This document shows, piece after piece, positions 51,401-60,900 of a stretch of 64,000 nucleotides of DNA (its first letter is position 1; each line of letters begins with the position of its first letter). Both the position numbers and the translations under genes were made by a program. Origin of the DNA: Paenibacillus thiaminolyticus (GTDB lineage Bacteria > Bacillota > Bacilli > Paenibacillales > Paenibacillaceae); contig NZ_CP041405.1 of the NCBI RefSeq assembly GCF_007066085.1, positions 1,612,001-1,676,000 on the forward strand, read 5' to 3'. Under the pieces are notes generated by a model that made no database searches, was not told where the DNA came from, and saw only the letters and a list, made by a program, of their open reading frames with translations.

Positions 51401-54400
51401 ATGAAATTCATACTGAAGGCAAGATGGGCGATTATCACCGTATGGATTATCGCGGCGGCAGGCCTGATGATCGCCGCCCCGTCCCTGAACGATCTGGTCA
51501 AGCAAAAAGGGACGATCACCGTCCCTGACGGCTACCCTTCGACGGAAGCGCAGGCTATTCTGGATGAAGCCGCCGCACGGAACGGCATCAAGGAGCAATC
51601 TCAGATTGCGCTCGTCTTCCATAACCCGGACGGGCTGCAAGCCAGTGAGATCGCCGAAGTCAAGGAGACGATTCAGCGCCTGGAGCAGCATAAGGCCGAT
51701 CTGGGCATCGAGTCGATCCTGAATCCGTTCGCGCAGCCGGAGCTGGAGAAGAAGCTGATCTCCCGCGATGGCAAGACCGTCATGACATCCATCGGAGTGG
51801 CAGCCGGAGAGAATTCTACCGACGATATCATCAGCCGCGTGAACAAGGATATGGAGTCCGTCAGCGTCGAGCATTATATTACCGGCAGACACTCCATCGA
51901 CAAGGATACGATTCAGAGCTCCCAAGACGGTCTGAAGAAGTCGGAATATATTACGGTCGCCTTCATTCTTATTATTCTCATTCTCGTCTTCCGTTCCGTT
52001 ATTGCCCCGCTCATCCCGCTGGTGGCGGTCGGCGTCAGTTATTTGATATCCCAGTCCATCGTTGCCTTCCTGGTTGATTCGGCGGGCTTCCCCGTGTCTA
52101 CCTTCACGCAGATCTTCATGGTCGCCGTCATGTTCGGGATCGGAACCGATTATTGCATTCTGCTCCTTAGCCGCTTCAAGGAGGAAGTGCCGCGGCATGA
52201 ACATATCGGCGATGCGATTGCCGCCACATACCGCACCGCCGGGAAGACGGTATTGTTCTCCGGGCTGGCCGTACTGGTCGGCTTCACCGCCATCGGTCTC
52301 TCCACATTCATTCTGTACCGGTCCGCGGTCGCCGTCGCCATCGGCATCGCAGTCATACTGATCGCACTGGTCACGATCGTTCCGTTCTTCATGTTCGTAT
52401 TGGGCACCCGCATCTTCTGGCCGAGCCGGAACAGCTCGCTCGAGCATAAGGAGAGCCGCATCTGGGGGGCGGTCGGTTCCTTCTCGCTGAAGCGTCCATG
52501 GGCGGCCCTGCTCATCGTGGCTGCGGTAACCATTCCGTTCCTGGCCACCTATAACGGGCAGCTCTCCTATAACAGTCTGGAAGAGATTGGCGACAAATAC
52601 GATTCGGTCAAAGCCTTCAATATTATCGCCGACAGCTTCGAGCCGGGCGAATCGCTGCCGACCCAGATTGTCGTTCAGAATGGGAAGCCGCTCGACATTG
52701 CCGAGCATATGGCCTTGGCCGAAAAGATCAGCCGGGAGGTAGAGAAGGTTCCCGGAGTCGCGAGCGTACGGAGCCTGAGCCGGCCTTCCGGGGAGGCTAT
52801 CCCCGATCTGCAGATTACGGAACAGGCCAAGACGCTGGAAAAAGGACTTGGCGAAGGCAGCCAGGGTCTCACTGATATTAAGAGCGGACTATCCCAAGCG
52901 AGCAGCGCTTTGTCCGAGAATGCGCCGAAGCTCAAGAAAGCCGCTGAGAGCGCCGGACAGCTCACCGCAGGCACGAAGGCGCTCAAGGAAGGCATCAGTG
53001 AGCTGAATGCCGGTCTGAGCCGAATTCAGCAAGGGATTGCGGACGGCTCGTCCGGCGCCGGACAGCTGAAGACCGGCTTGTCGCAGGCCAAGGCCAGTGC
53101 CCTGCAATTAGCGAACGCCAACGAGAAGCTGCTCGCTTCGTACAGATCGATTGGCGACGGCATTCAGCAGGCAGACGACGGTCTGAAGCAGATGCACCAG
53201 CAGCTCGACGGCGCCGCGAAGGCGCTGCAGGCACTGGACAGCCGCTTCAGCCGCCTGGAAGAGAACTATCCCGATCTGCTGCGCGATGAAGATTACTTGA
53301 CCCTTCGCGGCACCGTCGCCGAGACTGGCAAGGGAACCGCCCAGCTGGCGGGGGCTCTTGGCGAACTGAGCGGCCGCTTCGGCCCATTGTCCGCCGGATT
53401 GAGCCAGGCCAATGAGGGCTACGCCCAAGCCGTTGCCGGGCAAAAGGCGCTCGCCTCGGGGCTGGATGAGCTCATTGCGGGCCTGAACGATCTGGAGAAC
53501 GGGCTCACCCAGGCCGCTCATGGCCAAGGCCAGATTATTGGCAAGGTCCCTTCGGTTATCGAAGGCTTGACCCGAATCGAGGACGGCCAGCAGCAGATGG
53601 GCGATGGCTTCCAGCAATTGACCAGTCAATTGACGGAGCTGACCGGTGGGCTTCAGCAGGGAATCGACGGCCTGGAGCAAGTCTCCGGCGGCCTGAATTC
53701 CGCCTCCCGGTATTTAGGCGAGGTCGGCAGTACGGCAGACAGCGAATTCAGCGGCTGGTTCGTGCCGAAGGAAGTGCTGGAGAATCAAGACTTCCAGCAA
53801 GCCGTCGATCTGTATGTATCCCCGGATCGCACTGTCATGACGCTCGACGTCGTATTCTCGGTCAACCCGTACGGCATCGAGGCGATCGAACAAGTGCCGA
53901 ATGTGCAAGCCGCGGCAGAGCGCGCAGCAGCCGGCACCGCTTGGGAACAGACGGATATCGCCATCGGCGGCGTATCAAGCACCTTCGCCGATCTGAAGCA
54001 GATCTCAGGGGAAGACTATACCCGCACCGTCATCTTCATGATGGCCGGCATTCTGATCATTCTCATTCTTCTGCTGCGCTCCATCATTATGCCGCTATAT
54101 TTGATCGCCTCGCTCATCTTGACGTACTACACGTCTCTGGGCGTAACGGAGCTCATATTCGTCGATATGCTCGGTTACTCGGGCATCAGTTGGCCGACGC
54201 CGTTCTTCAGCTTCGTCATGCTTGTCGCGCTCGGTGTCGACTACAGCATCTTCTTGATGGACCGCTTCAACGAGAATAAGCATATGGATGCCAGCGCAGC
54301 CATTCTGCATGCGATGAAGAATATGGGTACCGTCATTATATCGGCCGTAATTATTCTCGGAGGAACCTTCGCCTCCTTCTATCCGTCCGGCGTGCTCAGC

Positions 54401-54565
54401 ATGCTGCAGATTGCGACCGTCGTTCTGTCCGGTCTGCTGCTCTATGCCATTCTGCTGCTGCCGTTCTTCGTGCCCGTCATGGTCAAATTATTCGGTTCGG
54501 CCAACTGGTGGCCGTTCCGGGCAAGCCAGGCGGACGAGGCCAAGCGGGATCGGATCGCGATGTGA
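51401..54565 (+). CDS. MMPL-family RND transporter
   Basis: A 1054-residue exporter with 12 membrane helices in two halves. Each half has an outside domain; the second holds about 300 residues of coiled-coil-like repeats (GLSQASSALSENAPKL, ELNAGLSRIQQGIADGSSG). RND signatures are FGIGTDYCILLLSRFKEE and LVALGVDYSIFLMDRFNE, with the proton-relay Asp in each. It resembles YdgH/YdfJ-type exporters of lipids or drugs. Start ATG follows AGGAG. It probably exports a toxic or lipid compound sensed by the MarR protein. Confidence 0.9.
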   Translation: MKFILKARWAIITVWIIAAAGLMIAAPSLNDLVKQKGTITVPDGYPSTEAQAILDEAAARNGIKEQSQIALVFHNPDGLQASEIAEVKETIQRLEQHKADLGIESILNPFAQPELEKKLISRDGKTVMTSIGVAAGENSTDDIISRVNKDMESVSVEHYITGRHSIDKDTIQSSQDGLKKSEYITVAFILIILILVFRSVIAPLIPLVAVGVSYLISQSIVAFLVDSAGFPVSTFTQIFMVAVMFGIGTDYCILLLSRFKEEVPRHEHIGDAIAATYRTAGKTVLFSGLAVLVGFTAIGLSTFILYRSAVAVAIGIAVILIALVTIVPFFMFVLGTRIFWPSRNSSLEHKESRIWGAVGSFSLKRPWAALLIVAAVTIPFLATYNGQLSYNSLEEIGDKYDSVKAFNIIADSFEPGESLPTQIVVQNGKPLDIAEHMALAEKISREVEKVPGVASVRSLSRPSGEAIPDLQITEQAKTLEKGLGEGSQGLTDIKSGLSQASSALSENAPKLKKAAESAGQLTAGTKALKEGISELNAGLSRIQQGIADGSSGAGQLKTGLSQAKASALQLANANEKLLASYRSIGDGIQQADDGLKQMHQQLDGAAKALQALDSRFSRLEENYPDLLRDEDYLTLRGTVAETGKGTAQLAGALGELSGRFGPLSAGLSQANEGYAQAVAGQKALASGLDELIAGLNDLENGLTQAAHGQGQIIGKVPSVIEGLTRIEDGQQQMGDGFQQLTSQLTELTGGLQQGIDGLEQVSGGLNSASRYLGEVGSTADSEFSGWFVPKEVLENQDFQQAVDLYVSPDRTVMTLDVVFSVNPYGIEAIEQVPNVQAAAERAAAGTAWEQTDIAIGGVSSTFADLKQISGEDYTRTVIFMMAGILIILILLLRSIIMPLYLIASLILTYYTSLGVTELIFVDMLGYSGISWPTPFFSFVMLVALGVDYSIFLMDRFNENKHMDASAAILHAMKNMGTVIISAVIILGGTFASFYPSGVLSMLQIATVVLSGLLLYAILLLPFFVPVMVKLFGSANWWPFRASQADEAKRDRIAM

Positions 54566-54589
54566 CACCTGAATACGTTGTTCCCTTCC

Positions 54590-54622
54590 CCGTCCGGAAT
54601 CGATTGTTCCGGACGGTTTTTT
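54590..54622 (+). terminator. Terminator of the MMPL operon
   Basis: Ten-base arms CCGTCCGGAA and TTCCGGACGG with a 7-base loop, followed by six T. It lies 25 bases after the transporter stop. Confidence 0.92.
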
Positions 54623-54675
54623 CATGCATACCCTCTCTTCCATCAGGCAATCGTAGTTCCTAGGAGGCGATATAT

Positions 54676-54987
54676 GTGAAAATCGTACTGGTCGCTGCGT
54701 TCATTGCCGTTCCATTCGTAATGGCGGGGCTCGCCCATCGGTATCGTGTGCTTGGCACGGCATTCCATCTATTGGCGGTGCTGGGCTTCTTCGTCGCCGG
54801 CTCTATCTTCGTGTCCGTTATCTATGACGTGATTAAGCAGGGCGCCGAGTTAACGACGCAAGTACATGCCGTTTTTTTATATCCGACATTTCGGATTGCA
54901 GGAGCTTATGCAGGACTGTATTTTCCCTACCGGCTGCTGCGGGAACTCTTGCTCCATCTGGACAATAAGGGAAGGCGTCCGATCTAG
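54676..54987 (+). CDS. Small membrane protein
   Basis: A 103-residue protein with three hydrophobic segments (VLVAAFIAVPFVMAGLA, AFHLLAVLGFFVAGSIFV and FRIAGAYAGLYFPYRLL) and a basic C-terminus. GTG 54676 is the start, 8 bases after AGGAGG; an overlapping ATG is out of frame. No family is recognised. It is transcribed alone. Confidence 0.6.
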   Translation: MKIVLVAAFIAVPFVMAGLAHRYRVLGTAFHLLAVLGFFVAGSIFVSVIYDVIKQGAELTTQVHAVFLYPTFRIAGAYAGLYFPYRLLRELLLHLDNKGRRPI

Positions 54988-55079
54988 GGAAGCTTGCCGA
55001 ACCCGGCACGCTTCCTCCGATTACCTTCCGCCTAAATCCATGTTGACAGTAAAGCATCACGCGCACATACTCCACATAT

Positions 55080-55396
55080 AACCTATCCGTTCCTCGATCT
55101 GGCTGAGCTGGATTGGAGCGCAACATCGGACGCATGCGGTTGCCGCCCTGCCCGGCTCGGTTATCGTTGAAGTGGTGGCCGGCACGCCAGCTGACGGGCT
55201 TCTCTCCATAGGCGACATCATTACTGACATCAATGGGATGCCCGTACACGGCTACGATGACCTCGAATCGGTGGTCACCCGGATCGGCCCGGGACAGGCG
55301 GTGAAGCTGGGACTCTTGCGGGACGGCAAGCGGCAGGAGGTGCAGCTGACTACGGTTCCGTTCGGCGCTAAGCGGAACTCCGCCATCCCTTCGTGA
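55080..55396 (+). pseudogene. PDZ-domain remnant of an HtrA-like protease
   Basis: From about 55160 the frame reads VIVEVVAGTPADGLLSIGDI, then GMPVHGYDDLESVV and GPGQAVKLGLLRDGKRQEVQ, a nearly whole PDZ domain as at the C-terminus of HtrA/DegP-type proteases. No protease domain precedes it; the upstream 80 bases are only weakly readable in broken frames. A short stand-alone PDZ protein from ATG 55172 lacks a ribosome site. The simplest reading is the tail of a deleted gene. Confidence 0.6.
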
Positions 55397-55426
55397 TCTG
55401 CGTCAGGACTCCCCTCGCTGCCGGCT

Positions 55427-55461
55427 GGAAGATTCGCAAGCTCATCCCTTGCGGATCTTCC
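55427..55461. other. Near-perfect 14-bp hairpin
   Basis: GGAAGATTCGCAAG pairs with CTTGCGGATCTTCC with one G-T mismatch and a 7-base loop. It lies between the PDZ remnant and the convergent 100-residue gene. No T run is adjacent, so termination is unsure. Confidence 0.5.
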
Positions 55462-55475
55462 CCGGCGTTATGCCT

Positions 55476-55778
55476 TTATTTTTCCTCCGTAATGACCGTC
55501 GCATTGTAAATGACAATCCGCTTCCCGTCCAAATCGAACAGCACTTTATTGCCATATTCCGTATCCTTAATGTCAATCTTGCCCTCATACTCATGAATCA
55601 ATGTTCCGTCACTGCTGTATACCTTCACCGTTCTCTCCAATCCCCCGGCATTATTCGACTGAAAATTTTTGAGCGACCGCTGTCCAGCCGCCGTGTTGAA
55701 GTACCAGACAATCATCAACGCAATAAAACCTACGATCGCTGCCGCTATGCCCAGTCCGATCTTTGTCCCTTTGCTCAT
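55476..55778 (-). CDS. Hypothetical protein with N-terminal helix
   Basis: A 100-residue protein. After a basic start (MSKGTKIGLG) there is one membrane helix (IAAAIVGFIALMIVWYF), then a small outside beta domain (TVKVYSSDGTLIHEYEGKID, VLFDLDGKRIVIYNATVI). GGAGGG is 6 bases before ATG 55778. No family is recognised. It looks like a single-domain beta-barrel or lipid-side protein. Confidence 0.6.
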   Translation of the reverse strand: MSKGTKIGLGIAAAIVGFIALMIVWYFNTAAGQRSLKNFQSNNAGGLERTVKVYSSDGTLIHEYEGKIDIKDTEYGNKVLFDLDGKRIVIYNATVITEEK

Positions 55779-55920
55779 CCGCTTCCCTCCTTTTTTTCCT
55801 CTTATCTCATACGTGCTTCCCCTCTCCCGGTTTCTCTCCGCTCTTTCCATGGCGCTCGAATAAAATCATTCCCAATGAGCCAGACTTCTCACATATGAAC
55901 AATCGTGAGGGTGAGCAAGG

Positions 55921-57396
55921 ATGTCAGCACAACAAGGAAAAGTGAATGAACAGATGTCAGCCAATGTGCAGCAGCTGCAATCCATCTTCTCGCAAGCTCC
56001 CGACCTGATCTTCCGGAGCGTCGATACGCCGAACGGGCCTGAAGCCATGCTGGTCTATTTCGACGGCTTGGTCGATTTGAATTCCATCAACAATCATGTT
56101 CTGTACCCGCTGATTGAAGGACTGTCCAGTACGGAATATTCCCTGCCTGTCACGGTCGGCAACGTGGAATCGACATCCGACATGAGCCAAGTGGAGAAGA
56201 TGCTGCTTAATGGTAAAAGCGTGCTCTTCCTGCCAGGCTCGACAGAAGCCTATATCTTCGATACGTGCGGATGGCCGCAGCGGTCGATTACCGATCCGTC
56301 GATCGAGACGTCCGTCAAAGGCTCCCATCAAGGCTTTGTCGAGACCGCCACGCAGAATATCTCCCTTATCCGGCGCTATATCCCGAATCGGGAGCTCAAA
56401 ATCAAGCAATTGAAGGTTGGGGCAAGAGGAGAAAACACCTTGTCCATCATGTACCTTCGCGATGTGGCCGATCCGGAAGTGCTGCAGGAGCTCACTAACC
56501 GAATCGAGGGACTGGATATTGATAATGTGATCAATACGGGCGAGCTGTCCGAGCTGATCGAAGACGATGCCTACTCGCCTTTTCCACAGCTGTTGATGAC
56601 GGAACGGCCCGATTCCGCAGCTTCCCATATTTTGCAGGGGCGTTACGTTGTCGTCGTGGATCGTTCCCCGAGCGTGCTTATCGGGCCGGTGACGTTCGTG
56701 TCGTTCTTCCAGAGCGTGGATGATTACAGCATACGATGGATCAATGCTTCCTTCATTCGGCTGCTGCGTTTTTTTGCGTTTTTTATCGCCCTGTTTTTGC
56801 CTTCGATGTATATCGCGTTCATTACATTCAATTTCGAGGTCATTCCTATTCAGCTTATTTTATCCGTGGCGGAGTCAAGAGAGCGCGTTCCGTTCCATCC
56901 GTTTTTGGAGGCGTTCATTATGGAAGTGACCTTGGAGATGATGCGGGAGGCGGGAATCCGGCTGCCGGCGCCTATCGGCCAGACGGTCGGACTTGTAGGC
57001 GGCATTATTATCGGGCAGACCGCCGTTCAGGCGGGCATCGTCAGCAATATCATGGTTATCGTCGTCGCCTCCACCGCGATCGCTTCCTTCATCATCCCGA
57101 ACTTCGATATGGGGACAGCCATCCGCTTTCTACGCTTTCCGATGATGCTGATTGCCTTCCTGTTCGGCTTTGTCGGCATCGTATGCGGAGCCATGCTTCT
57201 TATCTCTCACCTCTGCTCGCTGACATCGCTCGGGGCCGCTTACGGAAGCCCGTTGGCTCCGGTCCGCTTTGCCGATATGAAGGATACGTTCCTTCGCTTC
57301 CCGCTGTGGTCGATGAAGACGCGTCCTACCGGTCCTGGGCCGCAGCAGCTCAAGCGGCAAGGGGGGAATACACCCGAAGGAGGCGGGTCGAAGTGA
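55921..57396 (+). CDS. Spore germinant receptor A subunit
   Basis: The A subunit of a GerA-type germinant receptor in the spore inner membrane. The 491-residue protein has a long N-terminal soluble domain (to about 250) with the family signs GNVESTSDMSQVEKMLLNGK and GSHQGFVETATQNISLIRRY, then about five membrane helices (IRLLRFFAFFIALFLPSMYI; GIIIGQTAVQAGIVSNI) and a short basic tail. Length fits GerAA (482). GAGGGTGA lies before ATG. First of the three gerA-type genes, with coupled starts. Confidence 0.95.
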   Translation: MSAQQGKVNEQMSANVQQLQSIFSQAPDLIFRSVDTPNGPEAMLVYFDGLVDLNSINNHVLYPLIEGLSSTEYSLPVTVGNVESTSDMSQVEKMLLNGKSVLFLPGSTEAYIFDTCGWPQRSITDPSIETSVKGSHQGFVETATQNISLIRRYIPNRELKIKQLKVGARGENTLSIMYLRDVADPEVLQELTNRIEGLDIDNVINTGELSELIEDDAYSPFPQLLMTERPDSAASHILQGRYVVVVDRSPSVLIGPVTFVSFFQSVDDYSIRWINASFIRLLRFFAFFIALFLPSMYIAFITFNFEVIPIQLILSVAESRERVPFHPFLEAFIMEVTLEMMREAGIRLPAPIGQTVGLVGGIIIGQTAVQAGIVSNIMVIVVASTAIASFIIPNFDMGTAIRFLRFPMMLIAFLFGFVGIVCGAMLLISHLCSLTSLGAAYGSPLAPVRFADMKDTFLRFPLWSMKTRPTGPGPQQLKRQGGNTPEGGGSK

Positions 57397-58487
57397 ACCA
57401 GTACCGCATCACCTTCATGCAGTTCGCCTTGTTGATTCACGGTACTCAGGTTGCGACAAGCGTCCTGTCCCTCCCCCGCCAGCTCGCGGAGATTGCTTCG
57501 ACGGACGGGTGGATTTCGATTATATTGGCGTGGGTGATCAACCTGTTCTTCAGCGTGCTTATGATTATCATCATGAGGCAATATCCGGAAGATACGCTGC
57601 CGGAGTTGCTGGAACGGCTGTTCGGGGGCGTGATCAGCAAGCTCGTGCTGGCGCTGGTAGGCTTGCATCTTGCCTTTATGTTCTGGTCGACATTTGTCGC
57701 GACGATGCTGTACATTAAATCGTGGTTCCTGGTGATGACACCGGTGGTATACATTTTGCTCCTGTTCAGTATACCGGCCTATGTGACAGCGCGGAAGCAT
57801 ATTACCCATATCGCCAGATATTGTGAAGTCGTGTTTTATTTGACGATCTGGATGGCCCCGGTGCTTTTGCTTCCTTTGCGAGAAGGGTATCTCATCTATT
57901 TCCTGCCGATTCTCAAGGAAGGCTGGGGACCCGTCATTCAGGCGATGCCGACCACGACTACGGCTTTTCTTGGGTTCGAGATCGTATTCTTCGTCTATCC
58001 ATTCTTAACGCGCAAGGATCTGGCCATCCAAGGCGTCGTGCTCGGGAATGCATTGACCATGCTTGTTTATACATTCAGCACGATTGTCTGCTTCGGTTTT
58101 TTTAGCCCGGACGAGATCATTCAATACAATCAACCGATTTTGAACCTGTTGAAAGTAATCGAATTCCGGTTCCTGGAACGGTTCGATATCATTTTCCTGG
58201 CCCTCTATTTACTCGTCATTTCGACGTCCCTGGTTCCGTTTTTGTACGGAGCTGCCATCAGCGGCGCGAATCTGTTCGGGACGAAGAACCATGGCCCGTA
58301 TGCGCTCTTGATTTGCGCATGTACGCTATTGATAGCGACTTGGATTAAGCCTTCGTGGCTGGAGTCCCTTCGCTATAAGGAATGGGCCAGTAATTCCGGC
58401 ATGGTCATCTCGTATCTGTTGCCGCTTCTCTTATATCTGTCTATCAAAGTTTATCAGAAGCTGACACCGAAGGAGGCGAGCCAATGA
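57393..58487 (+). CDS. Spore germinant receptor B subunit
   Basis: A 364-residue membrane protein of the amino-acid-permease-like GerAB family, which takes part in binding the germinant. Ten helices are predicted. The start VNQYRITFMQFALLIHGTQV is typical of the family, as is TTTAFLGFEIVFFVYPFL in the middle. GTG 57393 lies in a GTGA overlap with the A subunit stop, 8 bases after GGAGG. The ligand cannot be read from sequence. Confidence 0.93.
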   Translation: MNQYRITFMQFALLIHGTQVATSVLSLPRQLAEIASTDGWISIILAWVINLFFSVLMIIIMRQYPEDTLPELLERLFGGVISKLVLALVGLHLAFMFWSTFVATMLYIKSWFLVMTPVVYILLLFSIPAYVTARKHITHIARYCEVVFYLTIWMAPVLLLPLREGYLIYFLPILKEGWGPVIQAMPTTTTAFLGFEIVFFVYPFLTRKDLAIQGVVLGNALTMLVYTFSTIVCFGFFSPDEIIQYNQPILNLLKVIEFRFLERFDIIFLALYLLVISTSLVPFLYGAAISGANLFGTKNHGPYALLICACTLLIATWIKPSWLESLRYKEWASNSGMVISYLLPLLLYLSIKVYQKLTPKEASQ

Positions 58488-59608
58488 TGCGGCGTGCCGT
58501 TACCATCGTCATCCTGCTGCTGGTTGTGCTCCCGCTTCCCGGCTGCGCAACCTACACGACCATTGAAAATATGACGCTGTCGCTGCTCATCGGCCTCGAT
58601 ATGGACGAAGAAGGCAATCTCGAGTTGGCCATATCGAGTCCCGTCTTCTCGAAGGAGGCCAAGGACAATGAAGAAGATTTCAAGGTCCACTCCACCACGA
58701 TGCGCCATTCCCGGGAAGAGTTCGACAAGCGGTCGCTTGGGCTCACAACGGCAGGCAAGACACAGGTTATTGTCATCGGCAAGCGGCTTGCCGCGAAGGA
58801 AAATTGGGCGGCATTGCTTGATCCGTTCTATCGGGACACAAGGAGCACCGTATCTGCTCGGGTTGTCTACTTCGATGGCGCCATTAGCGAGCTGATTCAT
58901 TTCTCCGCCAAGGACAAGCCGCGTCTGCCCATATATATATCGAAGCTGGTGGAAACGGGGCTAATGCGAAATGAGACAACCAAGACGACCGTTCAGGAAT
59001 TCCACCGCCATATACATGAGAAAGGAATAACGCCAAGCATAACCAGCCTCGACAAAGATGAAAGATTAGCCTTGACAGGAACCGCGCTGCTGGATAAGTC
59101 GTCCCGGTTCAAAATGCTGGCCAATTCCGACGAGACGAAGCTGATATACATATTAAGAAAAAAAACGAAGGGCGAATTTCCCTTTACGCTCCATCTTCCG
59201 GTGTCTCCCGGGACAGGACCCGGTAAAGTCGACATGAAGCAGGTCAGCTTCAATCTCCAGCGAATTAAGCCGAAGATTCATGCACGGTACGCCCAAGGGC
59301 GCTTCATATTCGATGTGGATGTTCGCTCTGTCGTCTATGTGACGGAACGTCTATTCCCATATGATGTGATGGAGCCGTACGATGAGCTGGAACAGAAAAT
59401 TGCCGCTGATCTGGAGCAGAAGTTCAACACTCTGATTCGCAAGCTGCAAAAAGCGCGCATCGATCCGGCGGGGTTCGGCATGTACGCAAGGGCCTACGCT
59501 TATCCACACTGGAAAAAGGCTCAAGACCATTGGGTGGATTATTTCGAGGACGCCATTGTGAATGTGAAGGTCAAAGTGAAAATCATCGGTATGGGAGCCA
59601 CAAAGTAA
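58484..59608 (+). CDS. Spore germinant receptor C lipoprotein
   Basis: The Ger(x)C-type lipoprotein subunit, 374 residues. A lipoprotein signal (VVLPLPGCAT) is followed by the family features LIGLDMDEEGNLELAISSPV, GKTQVIVIGKRLA and LDPFYRDTRSTVSARVVYF. ATG 58484 overlaps the B subunit stop (ATGA) and is 8 bases after GGAGG. It completes a gerABC-type operon, which is followed by a strong terminator. Confidence 0.93.
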   Translation: MMRRAVTIVILLLVVLPLPGCATYTTIENMTLSLLIGLDMDEEGNLELAISSPVFSKEAKDNEEDFKVHSTTMRHSREEFDKRSLGLTTAGKTQVIVIGKRLAAKENWAALLDPFYRDTRSTVSARVVYFDGAISELIHFSAKDKPRLPIYISKLVETGLMRNETTKTTVQEFHRHIHEKGITPSITSLDKDERLALTGTALLDKSSRFKMLANSDETKLIYILRKKTKGEFPFTLHLPVSPGTGPGKVDMKQVSFNLQRIKPKIHARYAQGRFIFDVDVRSVVYVTERLFPYDVMEPYDELEQKIAADLEQKFNTLIRKLQKARIDPAGFGMYARAYAYPHWKKAQDHWVDYFEDAIVNVKVKVKIIGMGATK

Positions 59609-59625
59609 GCGGCGTTGAAGGGATA

Positions 59626-59674
59626 CAGGGCTGATTCGCCGCACCGTCTAACGTCCGGCGGCGGATCAGCCCTG
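59626..59674. terminator. Bidirectional terminator after the ger operon
   Basis: Seventeen-base arms CAGGGCTGATTCGCCGC and GCGGCGGATCAGCCCTG with one mismatch and a 15-base loop. It ends the ger operon and the convergent antiporter gene. Confidence 0.8.
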
Positions 59675-59685
59675 TCTGATATCAA

Positions 59686-60864
59686 CTACATATTTACACT
59701 GTTTTTCTGCTCCGCCGCCATAGCATTATCTTTCTTGTTGAACATCATCTTCAACATAGGCGGCGTTACCAGCGTCGTAATAATGACCATGATGATAATC
59801 TCGGTGAAATATTCCGGCTGGAGCAACCCGGACTGCAAGCCAGTGGCCGCAATAATGAGCGCCACCTCGCCGCGTGAGATCATGCCTGCGCCAATCGCAA
59901 GCGAAGAGCGGCTGTCGAACCCGGTTACGCGCGCGCCCAGCCAGCCCCCGGCCAGCTTCGTTACGATCGCCATGATTGTAATGACAGCGAGCATACCCAG
60001 ATTGCTCCCGATGCCGTCGAACGACACGTTCAGCCCGATGCTGACGAAGAACACCGGAACGAAGATCGAATATGCGATCGGCTCGACCTTATGCTCGACA
60101 TCATGCTTGTATGGGGTCAGCGACACCGCGATACCGGCGGCGAAGGCGCCGATAATGCCGGCCATCTGCATCCATTCGGCGAAATAGGCAAAGGCAAAAC
60201 ATATAATTAACGCCGCGCTGATAACCGCTTCGGTAACTTTGAGCGGGGCCAGCCACTTCATGACACGAGGCACGACAAGCCAGCCGGCCACGAAGGTAAT
60301 GGCGAAGAACAGAAGCTTTTTGCCTACGAGCAACCCTAGGTTCACGTCTCCGCCTTGACCGACGATGCTCATAATGAACGCCAGCAGGATGACGACCAGC
60401 ACATCGTCGACGACGGCGGCGCCAAGTATCGTCGTCCCTTCTCTCGAATTGAGCTTGTTCATTTCTTTAAGCACCTGGACGGAGATACTGACGGAAGTCG
60501 CGCAAAAGATAACGCCGAAGAACAGCGCATAAGTCGGAGAAAAACCAAACGCGATCGCTGCGCCGTATCCTCCAATGAAAGGCAGAATAATGCCGCCTAC
60601 GGCAACCGCAAACGCCGATTTCCAATTTTTGCGAAGCTGATCGACGTCCGTCTCCAGCCCGGCAATGAACATCAGCAGCAAGACGCCGATTTCCGATACA
60701 TGGGTGATAAAGCTGTCCTTCTCAATCCAGCCCAGCACAGCCGGACCGATCAGGATGCCGACGAGTAGCTTCCCCAATACGGCAGGTTGTCCCAAGCGGA
60801 CCGAGATATCACCGGCTACCTTGGTGGACAGCAAAATCAAAGCAAGATACAGAATGAATTCCAT
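59686..60864 (-). CDS. Cation:proton antiporter, GerN/NapA type (CPA2)
   Basis: A 392-residue antiporter with 12 or 13 membrane helices. The start MEFILYLALILLSTKVAGDI followed by SVRLGQPAVLGKLLVGILIG is very like B. cereus GerN. The cation site is in GAAVVDDVLVVILLAF (DD pair). In Bacillus GerN supports germination and Na+/H+-K+ exchange; its place beside a ger operon fits. ATG 60864 matches the family; upstream GTG 60876 cannot be excluded because the ribosome site is weak. Its leader contains a terminator-like hairpin. Confidence 0.88.
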   Translation of the reverse strand: MEFILYLALILLSTKVAGDISVRLGQPAVLGKLLVGILIGPAVLGWIEKDSFITHVSEIGVLLLMFIAGLETDVDQLRKNWKSAFAVAVGGIILPFIGGYGAAIAFGFSPTYALFFGVIFCATSVSISVQVLKEMNKLNSREGTTILGAAVVDDVLVVILLAFIMSIVGQGGDVNLGLLVGKKLLFFAITFVAGWLVVPRVMKWLAPLKVTEAVISAALIICFAFAYFAEWMQMAGIIGAFAAGIAVSLTPYKHDVEHKVEPIAYSIFVPVFFVSIGLNVSFDGIGSNLGMLAVITIMAIVTKLAGGWLGARVTGFDSRSSLAIGAGMISRGEVALIIAATGLQSGLLQPEYFTEIIIMVIITTLVTPPMLKMMFNKKDNAMAAEQKNSVNM

Positions 60865-60900
60865 TGTTAATCCCACAACCCTTCCAAAATTTAACATTCA

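Noticed and set aside
51365..52708. Minus-strand open frame of 447 codons opposite the MMPL gene
   Set aside because: Asp/Gly/Arg-rich composition is that expected from the reverse of membrane-protein codons; no start signal.
56736..57392. N-terminal extension of the germinant receptor B gene
   Set aside because: The frame is open inside the A subunit gene, but GTG 57393 has a proper ribosome site and gives the usual family start.
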